From contig DDXI01000054.1 of the NCBI GenBank assembly GCA_002347475.1, forward strand, positions 1 to 13,581: a stretch of 13,581 nt of DNA, read 5' to 3'. The stretch is from Peptococcaceae bacterium UBA2264. GTDB taxonomy: Bacteria > Bacillota > Desulfitobacteriia > Desulfitobacteriales > Desulfitobacteriaceae. The notes below the pieces were generated by a model. The model was not told the origin of the DNA, ran no database searches, and saw only the letters and a list, made by a program, of their open reading frames with translations. Of this stretch, positions 6,125-13,428 are shown one piece after another. The position numbers and the translations under genes are program-made. Positions within the stretch are counted from its first letter, which is position 1; each line of letters starts with the position of its first letter.

Positions 6125-7026
6125 CAAACCACCTCTTTTTCCACCAGGGAAACAAAGATATCATCCATCGAAGGTCTGATTATTTCCAGAGAGTTGATCT
6201 GGACGCCCTGTTCTTGCAGGGAAAAGCGGATCTGCTCCACTGCAGCAGTCTCCTCCAGGATAAGATGATAACGGTCTCCGAAGAAGTAGAAATCCTGCAC
6301 ACCTGCCAGATTCTGCAGAATGCCGGTCTGCTTAAGCTGGCCCTGCAGCTCCAATACCTTATAAGGAAAGCCTTCTTTGAAACCCTGAGGGGTATCAATT
6401 CTCACCACTTCACCCTCATTGATAAAAGCCACCTTGGTGCAGAGTTCAGCTTCGTCCATATAAGATGTGGAAACCAGGATAGTCATGCCTTCCTGGTTAA
6501 GATTATAAAGGATTTTCCAGAATTCCTTGCGGGACCCGGGATCAACGCCATAGGTAGGCTCATCCAGCACCAGGATCCTGGGCCGGGTCACTAAAGCAGT
6601 GGTCAAAGCCAGCTTTTGCTTCATTCCTCCGGAAAGATCATCAGCAAAACGATCCTTGAACTGCAAAAGATCAGTTATCGCCAGGATCTCCTCCGCCCGC
6701 TGTATTATGGTTTTCCTATCCAGACGGTACATGGCCCCGAAAAAACCTATGTTTTCCATAACTGTCAGGTCACCGTATAGGCTGAATCGCTGCGGCATAT
6801 AGCCCAGGTTCTCCCTTTCAACCAACCGGTCAGGTGCAGTCCCCAGCACAGTGACCTGCCCCCTGTCAGGGGTTATCAGCCCGCAGATCATCCGGAGCAG
6901 GGTAGTCTTCCCAGCTCCGTCTGGTCCCACCAAGCCGCAGATCTCCTCTTTTTTTACCTGCAGATCCACCGCCCGGACAGCCTGGACAGGACCAAAGGAC
7001 TTGCTTACACCCGCGGTTCTGATCAT
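6124..7026 (-). CDS. ABC transporter ATPase, switch His replaced (first half of a YbhF-like pair)
   Basis: Nucleotide-binding subunit of 300 residues. Walker A is GPDGAGKT (34-41), the Q-loop is in YMPQRFSLYGDLTV, the signature LSGGMKQK (131-138) is intact, and Walker B is ILVLDEP (151-157) with D-loop YGVDP. The switch His is replaced: the segment reads STSYMDEAE, with Ser188 where the partner has His193. The C-terminus ends MDDIFVSLVEKEVV. The ATG overlaps the stop of the membrane-fusion gene by four bases (ATGA), so the operon is tightly coupled. The strengths and defects of the two ATPases are complementary, as described in the findings. Confidence 0.93.
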   Translation of the reverse strand: MIRTAGVSKSFGPVQAVRAVDLQVKKEEICGLVGPDGAGKTTLLRMICGLITPDRGQVTVLGTAPDRLVERENLGYMPQRFSLYGDLTVMENIGFFGAMYRLDRKTIIQRAEEILAITDLLQFKDRFADDLSGGMKQKLALTTALVTRPRILVLDEPTYGVDPGSRKEFWKILYNLNQEGMTILVSTSYMDEAELCTKVAFINEGEVVRIDTPQGFKEGFPYKVLELQGQLKQTGILQNLAGVQDFYFFGDRYHLILEETAAVEQIRFSLQEQGVQINSLEIIRPSMDDIFVSLVEKEVV

Positions 7027-8021
7027 CCCTCCTGCCTCCTCGGAAATACCACGTCAGCAGGCATACCGGGCTTCAGAATCCCGCCCTCACTGCTGATTCT
7101 GATTTTCACAGCAAAGACGATATTCGTCCGTTCTTTTTTGGTCTGGATGGTTTTCGGGGTAAATTCACCCCTGGCAGCTATCTCCTCCACAACTCCTGTA
7201 AAGCTTTGGGCCAAGCCGCTGACTGTAAAAGCCACCTCCTGCCCTAAAATTATATTGGGCAGGTCATCTGTCGGAATAAAAACCTTGATCCAGAGATCAT
7301 TCAGATTGACAATGGTAGCCAGAGTTTGACCAGCCTGGACATATTCCCCCTCCTGATAATTCTTGGCTATGACAACCCCTTCCAGCGGAGAAATAACCTT
7401 CAGATCCTCGAGCAGGATATCAGTGGCTTTAACAATAGCCTGATTGCGTTCCACTTCCACCCGGGCAGCATTGATCACCTCGCTGCGGCTGCCGGAAAGC
7501 AAAAGATTCAGACGGGATTCGGCTGCCAGCAGCTGGTTCTGGCTGATTTCTTTGGCTGTCCGGGCTTTCTCACATTCCACCTGGGAGACGGCTTCGTTCT
7601 GAAAAAGTGTTTCCAGTCTGGTCAGATCAGCAGTGGTTTTCTCCAGGTTAGCCTTGGCAATATTGACATTGGCCTTAGCCTCATTAATTTCCTGGGTCCG
7701 GGCTCCTGACCTGAGGTCAGCCAGACCGGCCTCCGCCTTCACTACACTCAGCTGATCCCTTTCCCGCTGAGCCAGAAGATCGTTACGACTCAATTCGGCA
7801 ATCAGCTGGTCTTTTTTAACCGTAGCACCGGCTTCGGCATTGAGAAATTTGATTGTTCCCGCCAGTTTGGCATTCAGATTCACATTGGTAGCTTCAATAG
7901 TGCCGGTTGCATGAATTTCCTCCTCAGCCACCGGATAATAGTTTAGCCAAGCCCAATAGGAAACCGCTGCTGCCGCTGCCAGGACTGCTACCAAGACCAC
8001 GATTTTTATGATCTTCTTCAT
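7023..8021 (-). CDS. HlyD/YbhG-type membrane-fusion (periplasmic adaptor-like) protein
   Basis: Adaptor subunit of the exporter, 332 residues. An uncleaved signal-anchor helix occupies about residues 4-25, with no lipobox. The first half of the biotinyl-lipoyl-like sandwich is at about 48-79 (NAKLAGTIKFLNAEAGATVKKDQLI), a long coiled-coil hairpin at about 82-205, the second half at 208-238 (ISPLEGVVIAKNYQEGEYVQAGQ), and a beta-barrel follows with NLNDLWIKVFIP. The C-terminus ends LKPGMPADVVFPRR. The start has GGAGG with 7-base spacing. First gene of the operon HlyD-ABC-ABC-permease-TetR, behind a promoter with an inverted repeat over its -10. The substrate is unknown; homologous E. coli systems have been linked to drug and cation export. 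Confidence 0.92.
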   Translation of the reverse strand: MKKIIKIVVLVAVLAAAAAVSYWAWLNYYPVAEEEIHATGTIEATNVNLNAKLAGTIKFLNAEAGATVKKDQLIAELSRNDLLAQRERDQLSVVKAEAGLADLRSGARTQEINEAKANVNIAKANLEKTTADLTRLETLFQNEAVSQVECEKARTAKEISQNQLLAAESRLNLLLSGSRSEVINAARVEVERNQAIVKATDILLEDLKVISPLEGVVIAKNYQEGEYVQAGQTLATIVNLNDLWIKVFIPTDDLPNIILGQEVAFTVSGLAQSFTGVVEEIAARGEFTPKTIQTKKERTNIVFAVKIRISSEGGILKPGMPADVVFPRRQEG

Positions 8022-8082
8022 ATCTTTTCCTCCCAGCCTGCTCTCATGACCAGAAATTACAGAATTAATTCAAGAAAATAAA

Positions 8083-8110
8083 GTAAACTTAATACATTAT
8101 ATCAGTTTAC
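8083..8110 (-). promoter_or_regulatory. Efflux-operon promoter with inverted-repeat operator candidate
   Basis: On the minus strand GTAAACT (8104-8110) and AGTTTAC (8083-8089) are perfect 7-base inverted repeats separated by 14 bases. A consensus -10, TATAAT (8096-8101), sits at the centre. The -35 is weak. Placement over the -10 suggests repression, most simply by the TetR protein encoded at the end of this operon. The leader to the HlyD start is ~70 bases. Confidence 0.6.
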
Positions 8111-8148
8111 CTGGTTTAATCTTAGCATCATTTGGTCTTGAAAACAAT

Positions 8149-8175
8149 GGGATTATCTCAGCCAAAAATAATCCC
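8149..8175 (-). terminator. Possible weak terminator after the tsa operon
   Basis: GGGATTAT (minus, 8168-8175) and ATAATCCC (8149-8156) form an 8-bp stem around an 11-base loop, followed on the minus strand by ATTGTTTTC. The T-run is interrupted and the stem AT-rich, so termination would be partial. It lies between the DnaA-box cluster and the efflux promoter. Confidence 0.35.
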
Positions 8176-8179
8176 AAAA

Positions 8180-8355
8180 TTATCCCCAAGAAACAAGCCT
8201 TGTTTAAGCCGGGTAAGGCACTTATCCACACTATCCACAGGGGGTTGTGGGTAACTTTGTGAGCACAAGTACATATCCTCTTTGAATTCCAAAACCTGCA
8301 TTTAACAGGAAATATTCTATTTATCCACATTATCCACAAGAAGTACCTATCCACA
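8180..8355. promoter_or_regulatory. Cluster of DnaA-box-like 9-mers
   Basis: Three perfect TTATCCACA boxes lie on the plus strand at 8222-8230, 8321-8329 and 8330-8338. Single-mismatch copies are CTATCCACA at 8231-8239 and 8347-8355, TTATCCCCA at 8180-8188, and TTACCCACA on the minus strand at 8246-8254. Two pairs are exactly head-to-tail with no gap (8222/8231 and 8321/8330). The cluster fills the space just downstream of tsaD. No dnaA, dnaN or unwinding-type repeats are nearby, so this is better read as a DnaA-binding regulatory or titration cluster than as the chromosomal origin. Confidence 0.8.
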
Positions 8356-8372
8356 GAACAACTGTTTTGTGT

Positions 8373-9437
8373 TCAGGCCAGGCTCAGGCCAGGCACCGCA
8401 TTTAGGGTCCAGGGGGCAAAATCCCCGGCCAAATAGCGATAATAGCCTGCTGCTGCAATCATGGCCCCATTGTCTGTGCAAAAAAGAGGAGGAGGAACCG
8501 CCAGGCGCACCTGATCAGGCATTTCCGCCAGTTCCCGGGCCAGGGCCGCCCGCAGGGATTCATTGGCCGCCACCCCGCCGGCCAGTAACAGGGTTTTGAC
8601 CCCGGTTTGGTTTAAGGCCAGTTTGGTTTTACGCACCAGAACGTCAACGATTGCTTGCTGAAACGATGCGGCCAGATCAGCGACATTCAGTTCCTGGCCT
8701 TTCATACGGGCCGAATTCAAGGTGTTCAGGACAGACGATTTAACACCGCTGAAACTGAAATCCAGACTGCCTGGTTCCAGCATGGCCCGCGGGAAATCGA
8801 AGGCTGCGGCCTCTCCTTCCCTGGCCTTAAGCTGGATCTGTGGTCCTCCAGGGTAACCTAAACCAAGAACTCTGGCAATCTTATCCAAAGCTTCGCCGGC
8901 CGCATCATCTCTGGTTCGGCCCAGAACCTGGAAATCTCCATGTCCCCGGAAAAGAATCAAATGGGTATGGCCTCCGGAAACCAGCAGGGCTAACAGAGGA
9001 AATTCCAAATCAGGTGTATGCAGAAAATTGGCATAAATATGGCCTTCCAGATGATTGATGCCCAGCAAGGGGATCTGCAGGGCATAAGCTATAGCCTTAG
9101 CTGCGGAAACCCCGACCAGCAGGGAGCCAACCAGACCAGGTCCATAGGTGACGGCAATTGCCGTCAGATCACTGTAGGTGAGATCAGCTTGATCCAGAGC
9201 TTGCTGAACCACTGTCTGCCAATGCAGGGAATGTTCCCGGGAAGCAATTTCCGGAACCACTCCCCCATATTTCTGATGAATACCGATTTGGGAGGTAATG
9301 ATATGACTCAAGAGTTCACTCCCATTAAGCAATACTGCGGCTGATGTTTCATCACAGCTTGTTTCGATACCCAGAATATATATTTTATTATTACCTTTAA
9401 CAGTACTTATTTCGTTCCCAGGACATTTAAAACTCAT
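8373..9437 (-). CDS. tsaD: tRNA N6-adenosine threonylcarbamoyltransferase TsaD
   Basis: Catalytic subunit that moves the threonylcarbamoyl group from TC-AMP to A37 of ANN-decoding tRNAs, working with TsaB and TsaE in the cytoplasm. The 354 residues include GIETSCDETS (23-32), the metal-binding NHLEGH (H129, H133), VSGGHTHL (153-160), the DDAAGEALDK segment (177-186), LLAGGVAANE (284-293) and the third metal ligand D322 in TDNGAM. The ATG overlaps the rimI stop by four bases (ATGA). The N-terminus runs ~18 residues (MSFKCPGNEISTVKGNNK) ahead of the usual family start. This could be a real extension, since no better start with a ribosome-binding site is evident. Formerly called Gcp/YgjD. Confidence 0.97.
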   Translation of the reverse strand: MSFKCPGNEISTVKGNNKIYILGIETSCDETSAAVLLNGSELLSHIITSQIGIHQKYGGVVPEIASREHSLHWQTVVQQALDQADLTYSDLTAIAVTYGPGLVGSLLVGVSAAKAIAYALQIPLLGINHLEGHIYANFLHTPDLEFPLLALLVSGGHTHLILFRGHGDFQVLGRTRDDAAGEALDKIARVLGLGYPGGPQIQLKAREGEAAAFDFPRAMLEPGSLDFSFSGVKSSVLNTLNSARMKGQELNVADLAASFQQAIVDVLVRKTKLALNQTGVKTLLLAGGVAANESLRAALARELAEMPDQVRLAVPPPLFCTDNGAMIAAAGYYRYLAGDFAPWTLNAVPGLSLA

Positions 9438-9913
9438 TTATTGTTCACTTCCAGCTTCAGATTATCCCCGAGCTCGGCCCACATTATGATCGCATCTTCC
9501 TGATTATCACTGTAATAGCCTTTACGAACCCCTGCAGAGACAAAGCCCAGCCTCTCGTAAAGCCTTCTTGCCGCCAGGTTCGATACCCTCACTTCCAGGG
9601 TCATCCGTTTAATACCTTTAATTGACACTTTTTGCATAACCGTCCGCATCAGAAATTCCGCCCGGCCGCGGCCGCGATAGCGGGGAGAGATAGCAATATT
9701 GGTAACATGCCCTTCATCCAGTATATACCATAAACCCATATAGCCTGCCACTTGGCCATCTGCTATCAAACAAAAATAACGGGCCAAGTCATTTTCCAGC
9801 AATTCTGCCCTAAAGGCCCGCAGGGACCAGGGGGTGGGATACGACTCTTTTTCAATACTGTGAACCGCCTCCAGGTCCTCTATCTGCATCGGACGGATCC
9901 ACTCATCTCCCAT
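9434..9913 (-). CDS. rimI: Ribosomal-protein-alanine N-acetyltransferase RimI
   Basis: GNAT-fold enzyme that transfers acetyl from acetyl-CoA to a protein N-terminus, classically ribosomal protein S18. With the ATG at 9913 the product has 159 residues, normal for RimI; this start has GGGAGG 9 bases upstream. A longer frame opening at 10069 adds 52 residues out of frame with tsaB and is rejected. The PxPWS motif (26-30), the acetyl-CoA loop RYRGRGRA (78-85), the LEVRVSN segment with putative catalytic Glu107 (106-112), and RLYERLGF with Tyr119 are all present. It overlaps the tsaB end by 11 bases and the tsaD start by 4. Confidence 0.95.
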   Translation of the reverse strand: MGDEWIRPMQIEDLEAVHSIEKESYPTPWSLRAFRAELLENDLARYFCLIADGQVAGYMGLWYILDEGHVTNIAISPRYRGRGRAEFLMRTVMQKVSIKGIKRMTLEVRVSNLAARRLYERLGFVSAGVRKGYYSDNQEDAIIMWAELGDNLKLEVNNK

Positions 9914-10631
9914 CAGCCGCTGCCTCCCGCTCCAGACGTCTTTTAGCCCAGGTAACCTCTGCTTCCGAAAGACGGATATAATAGGGTACAACCACTTCCC
10001 CCTCTTCTTTCTCCAGCCATTTTTCCCAGACTGCCCGGGCTGCATAGGCTCCGCGGGGCAAACTTTCAAACTCAGGCAGGAAGCAGGCCTTTTCCCCTAA
10101 AATTTGCCGGATCATTTCCCGGGCATTAGCCACAGCATCTCCGGCAAACCAGACCGGTCTGTCCAGAGCAGCTAATTTTTCCAGCCACTGGCCCGGTTTG
10201 GCTGCCTGAGGCTGATCCAGACAAACTGCTTTTTCCTCGCTCAGGTTCCAGGAATATCTGGCCGTATACCATTCGTTTTTGCGGGCATCCAAAATCGGCA
10301 CAATATCCCCGCTCCGGCCATAACCGGCCCAGGCCAAGGCATCGAGAGACAAGACCCCCAGCAGAGGTATTTTCAGAACCTGGGCAAAACCCTGCGCCGT
10401 AGCAATCCCAATCCGGATACCGGTAAACGAGCCAGGACCGCGCACAACTCCTATCAGGTCAAGATCATTGAGACCCCAGGCAGCAGCCCCCAAAAGCTGA
10501 TCCAGCATTGGAATCAAGCGTTCGGAATGATTTCTGATGGTATGCAGAAATCCTTCGGCTACCAGATGATCGTTTTCAGCCAAGGCCAAAGCCGTCACTT
10601 TGGTTGTGGTATCAATACAAAGATACTTCAT
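9903..10631 (-). CDS. tsaB: t6A biosynthesis scaffold protein TsaB
   Basis: Actin-like-fold partner that dimerises with TsaD and is needed for t6A formation; it has no catalytic role of its own. The 242 residues begin MKYLCIDTTTKVTALAL. They contain NHSERLIPMLDQLL (34-47) and the hallmark VRGPGSFTGIRIGI (63-76). The C-terminal half, about residues 100-242, is poorly conserved as is usual, with PYYIRLSEAEVTWAKR near the end. The start has AGGAG with 7-base spacing. It overlaps rimI by 11 bases; a 62-base AT-rich gap separates it from tsaE. Confidence 0.95.
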   Translation of the reverse strand: MKYLCIDTTTKVTALALAENDHLVAEGFLHTIRNHSERLIPMLDQLLGAAAWGLNDLDLIGVVRGPGSFTGIRIGIATAQGFAQVLKIPLLGVLSLDALAWAGYGRSGDIVPILDARKNEWYTARYSWNLSEEKAVCLDQPQAAKPGQWLEKLAALDRPVWFAGDAVANAREMIRQILGEKACFLPEFESLPRGAYAARAVWEKWLEKEEGEVVVPYYIRLSEAEVTWAKRRLEREAAADGR

Positions 10632-10693
10632 AAATTTTCTCCTGAAATAATAATCAGCAAAACATTATTTAGCGAATATTATCATTAAAAATA

Positions 10694-11176
10694 TTAGTCA
10701 TTGCAGTCAGCAAAACCCCGGAAACGCTCTTCCCAATCCCCGGCCTCCGCCTGAAAAATCAGCCGGCGCGGCATTTCCCCGTTGCCCTCGATCTCCACCA
10801 GCAAAAAATCAGCAGGCAGGTATTCCTGGGCCACTTCCGGCCATTCGATCAGACAAACCGTATCCTGCTGAAAATAATCTGTAACCCCGATCACTTCCAC
10901 TTCCTCGGGCTGCTGCAGGCGGTAAAGATCCATATGAATCAGCTGGATTGCCTTATCCCCGATCCGGCCGCTGTATTCCTGAATCAAAGTAAACGTCGGG
11001 CTGGTCAATGGAGAAGTCACCTGCAAGGCCAGCCCAACTCCTTGAGCCAAGGCTGTTTTGCCGCTGCCTAAATCGCCCATGAGGCATACAACATCACCCC
11101 CGCGCAGAAGCCTGCCCAGGCGCTGTCCCCATAGGTTAGTCTCTTGAGCACTGCCGCTCATAATATTAATTATCAT
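10694..11176 (-). CDS. tsaE: t6A biosynthesis ATPase TsaE
   Basis: P-loop ATPase that binds the TsaB-TsaD complex and drives its turnover in t6A synthesis. From ATG 11176 the product has 160 residues, matching the family. It has Walker A GDLGSGKT (34-41), SPTFTLIQEY (59-68), HMDLYRL (81-87) and the Walker B-like CLIEWPE (108-114). A GGGGGA stretch lies about 8 bases before this ATG. A longer frame from 11260 adds 28 non-conserved residues without a ribosome-binding site, and an ATG at 11161 is a further option. First gene of the tsaE-tsaB-rimI-tsaD group. No convincing promoter was found in the ~155 bases upstream. Confidence 0.94.
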   Translation of the reverse strand: MIINIMSGSAQETNLWGQRLGRLLRGGDVVCLMGDLGSGKTALAQGVGLALQVTSPLTSPTFTLIQEYSGRIGDKAIQLIHMDLYRLQQPEEVEVIGVTDYFQQDTVCLIEWPEVAQEYLPADFLLVEIEGNGEMPRRLIFQAEAGDWEERFRGFADCND

Positions 11177-11332
11177 ACCAGCTATCCCCCTGCACAATTT
11201 TGCCTGATCCCCTATCTGTCCTGATAATAACATTTCAGAAGATACAGCATAGTCCACCATCGCTGCAGAGCTGTTTAATTTTCATTTCTGCTGCTACTTA
11301 AGTAACCCTGCAGGTCCGGTTAGGAATTAAAA

Positions 11333-12514
11333 TCAGGAATTGATGATTGTTCCATCGATCAAAACATAACGAGGGCGAGCCATCAGCGCCAAAGGATGTT
11401 CACTCCAAATAACGATATCGGCGTCTTTGCCAACCTCCAGGGAACCGACCCGATCAGCAACTCCCAGGATTTCGGCGGCATTGATCGTGATGGCTTTTAA
11501 AGCGTCTTCTTCACTCATCCCGTCTTTAACTGCCAAAGCCGCACATAAAGGCAGATGTTCTATCGGAGTTACCGAATGATCGGTCATCAGGGCCACCTTC
11601 AGGCCAGCCTTTGCCAGGATGCCTGCTGTCTTGAAAGTCTTATCTTTCAGTTCTACCTTGGCCCGGTTGATCAGGGAGGGACCGACTATTACGGGGTAAC
11701 CATATTCGGCCAGTTCCTCAGCAATTTTATGTCCTTCCGTACAATGTTCAATGACCAGATCTGTTTTAAATTCCCGGGCAATGCGGATGGCTGTCATGAT
11801 ATCATCTGTACGATGGGCATGAGCCCGCAAGGGAATCTTTCTTGCCAGCACCAGATTCAGGACTTCCAGCCCCAGGTCCCTTTCCGGTTTTTGCTCCGGA
11901 TCACTCTCCCCCAGAACCATCTTTTCCTTATAAGTCTGGGCATCCACCAGAGCCTGGCGCAGAAGAGAGGCTATACCCATGCGGGTCATGGGCATTTTCT
12001 TTTGTTCCCCGTAAACGAATTTGGGATTTTCTCCAAAGGCTACTTTTAAGCCTGCCGGCTCGCGTAAAAGCATTTTATCAACAACTTTGCCAGCCGTTTT
12101 GAGAACAACACCGGTTCCTCCGATCACATTGCCGCTGCCCGGACTGCTGAAAACCGTTGTTACTCCTCCCAGGCGGGCATCCTGAAATCCCTTGTCCTCA
12201 GGATTAATACCGTCAATAGCCCTTGCTTCCGGTGTTAAAGGGTCAGATACCTCATTGAGATCATCCCCCTCCTCCCGATAGATTTCCTCCCCGATCCCCA
12301 CGTGGCAGTGGGCATCGATAAATCCCGGCAGAACCCAGCAGCCAGCGGCCTCGATCACCCTGGCTTCCGGCGGGGCCTCCAGATGTTCCCCCAGGGCAGC
12401 AATCTTTGTGCCTTCGATCAGAATACTGCCGCTGAATTCCTTTCCCGTCATGGTTTTGATACGGCCGTTTTTGATCAGAACCAGCTCAGCTTGTCTGCCT
12501 TGTTTGTGTTTCAT
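11333..12514 (-). CDS. Metal-dependent amidohydrolase (imidazolonepropionase-like)
   Basis: Cyclic-amidohydrolase-superfamily enzyme of 393 residues, cytoplasmic; the substrate is not determined. Residues 11-62 form the small beta-domain typical of the family (LIKNGRIKTMTG ... VIEAAGCWVLPGFID). The metal ligands are visible: HxH at H69 and H71 in GFIDAHCHVG, further histidines in RAHAHRTDD and VIEHCTEG, and the active-site Asp in LMTDHSVTP. The C-terminal part returns to the beta-domain with VGSLEVGKDADIVIWSEHP. The ATG at 12514 has GGAGG 10-12 bases upstream and overlaps the transporter gene by 29 bases, so the two are probably co-expressed. It resembles COG1228-type proteins. It could act on a dipeptide, a cyclic amide or an imidazolone-type ring; the sequence does not decide. 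Confidence 0.88.
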   Translation of the reverse strand: MKHKQGRQAELVLIKNGRIKTMTGKEFSGSILIEGTKIAALGEHLEAPPEARVIEAAGCWVLPGFIDAHCHVGIGEEIYREEGDDLNEVSDPLTPEARAIDGINPEDKGFQDARLGGVTTVFSSPGSGNVIGGTGVVLKTAGKVVDKMLLREPAGLKVAFGENPKFVYGEQKKMPMTRMGIASLLRQALVDAQTYKEKMVLGESDPEQKPERDLGLEVLNLVLARKIPLRAHAHRTDDIMTAIRIAREFKTDLVIEHCTEGHKIAEELAEYGYPVIVGPSLINRAKVELKDKTFKTAGILAKAGLKVALMTDHSVTPIEHLPLCAALAVKDGMSEEDALKAITINAAEILGVADRVGSLEVGKDADIVIWSEHPLALMARPRYVLIDGTIINS

Positions 12515-13424
12515 TTCTAATACCCCTCCAGTTTAAAAGAATAATCCCTGCCAGAACCAGTCCCCCACCTGCCCACTGTCTCCAGTCCGGAAATTCGTAA
12601 AGGATAAGAGCTGCCAGAATGAAAGTCATGGGCAGTTCAAAAGTACTCAAGATCGCTGCTTTGTCAGAACCGATATATTTTATGCCCACCAGGATAAAGT
12701 AAAATGGCAGAAGCGAAGCAACTGTTGCCAAAACAAACCCTAAAACCCAAATGGCCCTGTTCTGCCAGGGGATCAGTAAAGTGTCCTGCCGCAGGAGCAG
12801 GATCAAACCCAGCGAAGAAAACCAGTGGGCATAACTCAGGGTAACTATAGGCGAGAGCCGCTTCAGGGCTATTTCCCCAGTCAGATTAAAAACAGCATAA
12901 CAGACAGCCGCAGTTATTCCCAATATTATACCTCTGAGAGGAACCGCCCCTACCCCGGATAAAACACCGCTGGCCAAAACAGTTCCCGCCAAAGTCAGAG
13001 CTAAAGCCATCATCTCCTTGCCGCTTACCCGCTTCTGCCAGAGCACAACTCCGGCAGCCAGAACAAGGACCGGATAAAGATAGAGAAGAAGAATGGCTAC
13101 TGACACCGGCAAATACAATAAGGAATAGGCAAAAATCAGACTGGTGCCCAGGCTGCCTGCCAGACCCTGCATAAGCAGGATGACCAGGGTGCGTTTGTCA
13201 AACATATATTCAGACCACTGCCGGCGCCAGAGGGCATAAGCCAGGAGCAGCAGAGAGGACAGCCAGGACTGCAAAGCCAGAGTCTGCTCCGGGCTGAGTC
13301 CCAGACTAAAAGCAATTTTGATCAAGATTGAGGTAGCCGCAAAACAAGTTGCCGAGAAGAGCACCGCAGCCACGCCCTTTAAACCCCGGCGCTCTCTATT
13401 TTCTGCCTTGAATACTATCTTCAT
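12486..13424 (-). CDS. EamA/DMT-family membrane transporter
   Basis: Integral membrane protein of 312 residues built as two EamA repeats of about five helices each. Repeat 1 spans about residues 16-145 (VAAVLFSATCFAATSILIKIAF to the segment ending LASGVLSG). Repeat 2 runs from VPLRGIILGITAAVCYAVFN to AGGGLVLAGIILLNW. The conserved proline-containing LYLYPVLVLAAG and the FELPMTFILAALILYEF segment fit the family. Substrate cannot be read from sequence; members export amino acids or related metabolites. The start is ATG at 13424, four bases after the Tex stop. A TTG at 13448 inside Tex is less likely. Its end overlaps the amidohydrolase by 29 bases, so a link between the two (for example handling the same metabolite) is an inference only. 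Confidence 0.9.
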   Translation of the reverse strand: MKIVFKAENRERRGLKGVAAVLFSATCFAATSILIKIAFSLGLSPEQTLALQSWLSSLLLLAYALWRRQWSEYMFDKRTLVILLMQGLAGSLGTSLIFAYSLLYLPVSVAILLLYLYPVLVLAAGVVLWQKRVSGKEMMALALTLAGTVLASGVLSGVGAVPLRGIILGITAAVCYAVFNLTGEIALKRLSPIVTLSYAHWFSSLGLILLLRQDTLLIPWQNRAIWVLGFVLATVASLLPFYFILVGIKYIGSDKAAILSTFELPMTFILAALILYEFPDWRQWAGGGLVLAGIILLNWRGIRNETQTRQTS

Positions 13425-13428
13425 CAGC

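Noticed and set aside
8097..8354. 85-residue minus-strand open frame in the gap after tsaD
   Set aside because: It is made of the DnaA-box repeats (repeated WI/W-rich reading of TGTGGATAA), has no ribosome-binding site and crosses the efflux promoter.
8180..8355. Chromosomal replication origin
   Set aside because: The boxes fit, but there is no dnaA, dnaN, rpmH or AT-rich unwinding repeat nearby, and the flanking genes are an ordinary tRNA-modification operon and an efflux operon.
9914..10069. N-terminal extension of RimI by 52 residues
   Set aside because: It lies wholly within tsaB in another frame, is not RimI-like, and the ATG at 9913 has a good ribosome-binding site and gives the family length.
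11177..11260. N-terminal extension of TsaE by 28 residues
   Set aside because: Not conserved in the family and lacks a ribosome-binding site; the ATG at 11176 gives normal length.
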